Shown in pieces: positions 20,252 through 22,353 of a DNA stretch of 22,353 nt (position 1 is its first letter; each line of letters begins with the position of its first letter). Under the pieces are notes generated by a model. The model had not been told where the DNA came from. It did not search any database and saw nothing but the letters and a program-made list of their open reading frames with translations. Position numbers and translations under genes: made by a program. Source of the DNA: Merdicola sp963557785 (GTDB lineage Bacteria; Bacillota; Clostridia; TANB77; CAG-508); the NCBI GenBank assembly GCA_963557785.1, contig CAUWBF010000017.1:1-22353 (forward strand), in the 5' to 3' direction.

Positions 20252-20539
20252 ATGTATAAATTAATTGAAAGAAATTATGAAGCAAGAGCTTATAATTACG
20301 GAGGATGTCTTGAGTATGAAACATCTTGTATAGATGATAACACAATTAAAGAGTTTGATAGTTTCGAAGAAGCTACTTCTGAATTAGAAAAGTATGATAA
20401 TGAATATGAAAAAATTACAGATAAAAAATACAATGTAAAAGAATATTTAGTATCATATATTGATGAAAACGAAGACCTTATTGAGTGTTATGGAAATGAT
20501 TTAAGTCTACTTGATTATATAGAAAGTGAAAACAATTAG
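20252..20539 (+). CDS. acidic hypothetical protein, 95 aa
   Basis: ATG 20252 follows the previous stop by one base with GTGAGG about eight bases before; a longer frame from 20198 overlaps the previous gene and is unlikely. Reads MYKLIERNYEARAYNYGGCL then acidic helices (IKEFDSFEEATSELEKYDNE) and a strand-rich end (VKEYLVSYIDENEDLIECYG). No family recognised. Terminator follows. Confidence 0.72.
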   Translation: MYKLIERNYEARAYNYGGCLEYETSCIDDNTIKEFDSFEEATSELEKYDNEYEKITDKKYNVKEYLVSYIDENEDLIECYGNDLSLLDYIESENN

Positions 20540-20555
20540 TAGTCAACGATTTATG

Positions 20556-20582
20556 GAAGGGATTTAATATCCCTTCTTTTTT
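20556..20582 (+). terminator. terminator D of the AGTRC family
   Basis: GAAGGGAT (20556-20563) pairs with ATCCCTTC (20569-20576), loop TTAAT, then TTTTTTTAATGCAAAAAAA. No outer arm pairing is obvious. Confidence 0.88.
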
Positions 20583-20613
20583 AATGCAAAAAAATGAAAG
20601 GAGATTATGATTA

Positions 20614-20943
20614 ATGATAGTTGCTAGAAAGTGTATAGTGTGTGGAGAAGAGTTTGAATATGATGCTAGAAGAAGCAGAAGCAGATTTGCAAAGAAAAAT
20701 AAATATCCTATTTGCTGTGATGAATGTAGAAAGGTGTCAGAAGGCATAAAGAGAAGTGATATTATGAGTGAATATGATATGAAAAGAATGAAACAACCTC
20801 CAACTCTATCAGACAAAATGTTTGTAATTGATGTTTTATTTGATTTTGATATATTTATTGATGAGATACCTGATTTTAATAGTACAACAGCATTATTTAG
20901 ATGGAAAGATACGCTTGTCAAAAATAAACTAAATGTAATTTAA
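20614..20943 (+). CDS. zinc-ribbon protein, 109 aa
   Basis: The N-terminal 40 residues carry Cys7-x2-Cys10 and Cys34/35-x2or3-Cys38 separated by a basic stretch (RRSRSRFAKKNKYP), a zinc-ribbon of the type found in small nucleic-acid-binding phage proteins. The rest is helical with many Met and Asp (SEYDMKRMKQPPTLSDKMFVIDVLFDFDIFIDEIPDF). AAAGGAG lies about a dozen bases before the ATG. Located between a terminator and the SOS promoter. A DNA- or RNA-binding regulatory role is likely; the target is unknown. Confidence 0.75.
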   Translation: MIVARKCIVCGEEFEYDARRSRSRFAKKNKYPICCDECRKVSEGIKRSDIMSEYDMKRMKQPPTLSDKMFVIDVLFDFDIFIDEIPDFNSTTALFRWKDTLVKNKLNVI

Positions 20944-20953
20944 TAAATTACTA

Positions 20954-20982
20954 TTGACGAACATATGTTCGGATGTTATTAT
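20954..20982 (+). promoter_or_regulatory. SOS-controlled sigma-A promoter
   Basis: TTGACG at 20954-20959, 17 bases, TATTAT at 20977-20982. The LexA box at 20958-20971 covers the end of the -35 box and most of the spacer, the right place for repression by LexA. Confidence 0.8.
20958..20971. promoter_or_regulatory. LexA (SOS) operator
   Basis: CGAACATATGTTCG is a perfect palindrome and fits the Gram-positive LexA consensus CGAACRNRYGTTCG at every position. I found no second copy in the window. Confidence 0.88.
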
Positions 20983-21005
20983 ATTGACAAGGAGGTGGTA
21001 AGAAT

Positions 21006-21275
21006 ATGGGATTATTAGAGATATTAAAAGATTCAATGCCCATTACATATCACGAAGACAGTTCAGAGATATCTTCTAAAATGTTCTTTAATCAAATAAA
21101 GAGATACAACAAAGGGATCACATTGATGTGCGAAGGAGAATTTGGTGGAGCTAATATATTAACTCTTAGAAATGTTGAAAGTGCAAAGTTTAATACTTAT
21201 GAAGAGTATGGAAAATCTTATTTAGTAATAAATGGGATTAAAGGAAAGTTTGAATTAAATAAAAAGAAGTTTTAA
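21006..21275 (+). CDS. SOS-induced small protein, 89 aa (antirepressor candidate)
   Basis: A very strong ribosome site (AAGGAGGTGG) follows the SOS promoter. Reads MGLLEILKDSMPITYHEDSSE, then a basic middle (KMFFNQIKRYNKGITLMCEG) and beta-like C-terminal half (ANILTLRNVESAKF, SYLVINGIKGKFEL). No family recognised. Its position between a LexA box and the MrpR-like gene fits an induction switch: DNA damage frees LexA, the protein is made and relieves repression. That is an inference from position, as for antirepressors such as Tum of phage 186. It could instead be a DNA-damage protein unrelated to lysogeny. Confidence 0.75.
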   Translation: MGLLEILKDSMPITYHEDSSEISSKMFFNQIKRYNKGITLMCEGEFGGANILTLRNVESAKFNTYEEYGKSYLVINGIKGKFELNKKKF

Positions 21276-21282
21276 AAAAAGT

Positions 21283-21310
21283 TGACAATATGGATTTTTT
21301 TTGATATGCT
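21283..21310 (+). promoter_or_regulatory. strong promoter for the MrpR-like gene
   Basis: Consensus TTGACA at 21283-21288, 16-base T-rich spacer, TATGCT at 21305-21310. It begins a few bases after the previous stop, giving the repressor-like gene its own, non-SOS, transcription. Confidence 0.72.
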
Positions 21311-21336
21311 TTTTTAATATAGAAGGGAAATGTACT

Positions 21337-22323
21337 ATGAAAACAAAAGCATATTTAAATGATTGGATTGAACAAAATCCTAAAATAGATATTTATAAGA
21401 ACAGCTTACTTGAAGTGGTGGACAAAATTGAGAAAGAAAGTCAAGTTCCTATATATAAGGTTGATTTGACAGAATATTATCATGTTATATGTAAGCATAC
21501 AAAAGACGCAATGTTTGAAGTGCCGCATAGATTGTTTAAATATCTTAACGACTTCCAGCGTTACTTATATGAAACATACCATGCTTTAGATGTCAATGTT
21601 AGCATTAACGCATCAAAAGAGAGAGCTAATTTTGTTGCAACATACGCAGAATGTGTTAGCGAATATGTCGTGTATGATAAAGATAAGCGTCTTCAATATG
21701 AAATGGAGAATAAAACTAATTATAAAATAAACACAGACATGATAGCCGTTACACAGCAAGAGATAGATCAATGCGTAATCTATTTAGCTTTTCATGGGAT
21801 ATCGTCAGATGACATATTTAATATGAAAACTTCAGATGTTGAGTTCACTCAAGACCAAATGAAAATAAAAATTCCAAACAAGAAAAGATATTTGTTTGAA
21901 GAAAATAAATACATTATTAGAATATTTCAAAAGATTGTATTTACAAGATATTATGCTCAAGTATTGGATAATACTAATAGAACAATCTATACAAAAATAG
22001 ACAATGACTGGTTAGTTAATACATTATATAGAATAAAACATCCTGAAAGATACGAGGTGTTTCTACATTATTATGCAATACAAGAATTAAGTCCACAGTA
22101 TTTATCAAAACTAAAAATATATGGTAAAGCTGCGAGAGCTTATAATAAAAATATCCTTAATTGTAGTCAACGATTTATAGAAATGGATGATGATGATGTT
22201 TATAGATTAACATCATATATATTAGATACTAGCGTATTAGATGTCAAAACAAATGCTAGTCGATTTTATTACGGATACGCTTTATATCTATCTGTATATA
22301 ATAGTAACAAAGGGAAATGGTAA
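21337..22323 (+). CDS. tyrosine-recombinase-fold repressor-like protein (MrpR/YopR type), 328 aa
   Basis: ATG 21337 chosen for AAGGGAAATG just upstream; a longer frame from 21301 begins inside the promoter. Residues 149-177 (YLAFHGISSDDIFNMKTSDV onward) have the helix-turn-helix layout of tyrosine recombinases, whose motif is GxRxSELLxLxWxDI, but the catalytic Arg is replaced (GISSDD) and I see no clear HxxR or catalytic Tyr pair. Recombinase-like length and fold without active-site residues is the feature reported for MrpR (YopR), the master repressor of SPbeta lysogeny. The N-terminal 100 residues would be a core-binding-like helical domain. Own strong promoter, next to an SOS gene. It may alternatively be an inactive or atypical integrase; no att site is seen. 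Confidence 0.6.
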   Translation: MKTKAYLNDWIEQNPKIDIYKNSLLEVVDKIEKESQVPIYKVDLTEYYHVICKHTKDAMFEVPHRLFKYLNDFQRYLYETYHALDVNVSINASKERANFVATYAECVSEYVVYDKDKRLQYEMENKTNYKINTDMIAVTQQEIDQCVIYLAFHGISSDDIFNMKTSDVEFTQDQMKIKIPNKKRYLFEENKYIIRIFQKIVFTRYYAQVLDNTNRTIYTKIDNDWLVNTLYRIKHPERYEVFLHYYAIQELSPQYLSKLKIYGKAARAYNKNILNCSQRFIEMDDDDVYRLTSYILDTSVLDVKTNASRFYYGYALYLSVYNSNKGKW

Positions 22324-22353
22324 ATTTTGTAAAAAAGTTCACTAAACCATATT

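Noticed and set aside
1073..20921. Many minus-strand open frames (for example 2726-3046, 5455-5760, 20478-20921).
   Set aside because: All lie opposite well-supported + strand genes with good ribosome sites and none has its own convincing ribosome site.
1..22353. CRISPR array.
   Set aside because: No regularly spaced direct repeats; repeats present are dispersed and palindromic.

Overview
The window is a 22.4-kb AT-rich stretch in which every gene I can support lies on the + strand. About 45 mostly tiny genes are packed with short gaps or overlaps behind strong AGGAGG-type ribosome sites. A Gram-positive LexA (SOS) box, a 3D-domain wall protein, ArdA, a YdbC/PC4-like protein, and a recombinase-fold protein lacking catalytic residues (like the SPbeta repressor MrpR/YopR) point to an accessory or early region of a large temperate phage, or a phage-like plasmid, of a Bacillota host. 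No structural, packaging or core replication genes are visible. The species cannot be named.

Layout. 1-740: a large, highly structured non-coding RNA of about 650 nt ending in a terminator, of the size and setting of the phage giant RNAs ROOL and GOLLD. 741-3685: one unknown gene with its own terminator, then an operon of small genes with a PC4-like ssDNA-binding protein and ArdA. 3686-4285: a 600-base gap with a promoter, a tRNA-like acceptor/T-arm element, two terminators and copy 1 of a new structured RNA element. 4286-8197: an operon of small genes including a clamp-like protein and an Api92-type protein. 8198-8349: a second tRNA-like element with its own promoter. 8350-9250: small genes and two long inverted-repeat terminators. 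9253-12660: a ubiquitin-like conjugation cluster (beta-grasp protein, E2-like protein, JAMM isopeptidase, E1-like adenylyltransferase). RNA element copy 2 lies inside this cluster. 12661-14576: RNA element copy 3, a reverse transcriptase broken by a frameshift near its end, then copy 4. 14577-20943: a secreted 3D-domain protein and many small acidic proteins, including a tandem paralogue pair. 20944-22353: an SOS-box promoter driving an 89-aa protein, then the MrpR-like protein under a strong promoter.

The most unusual content is RNA. First, an intergenic element occurs four times (about 3994, 9995, 12691 and 14371). It has a variable but always self-complementary stem, a hairpin of the type GTTAAG-TTTTA-CTTRAC, then an AAGG/AGG-YTTGTT-like tract. 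Each copy precedes a new transcription block. Second, two mini tRNA-like elements (3784 and 8279) keep acceptor and T arms with compensatory base changes, but have no D or anticodon arm. Each sits about 10 to 20 bases behind its own sigma-A-type promoter. Third, there is the giant RNA at the left edge. With the ubiquitin-like cluster, the RT and the SOS/repressor switch, this looks like an accessory zone for host takeover, counter-defence and lysogeny control. Functions of most small genes are unknown. All family assignments come from reading motifs, not from searches.
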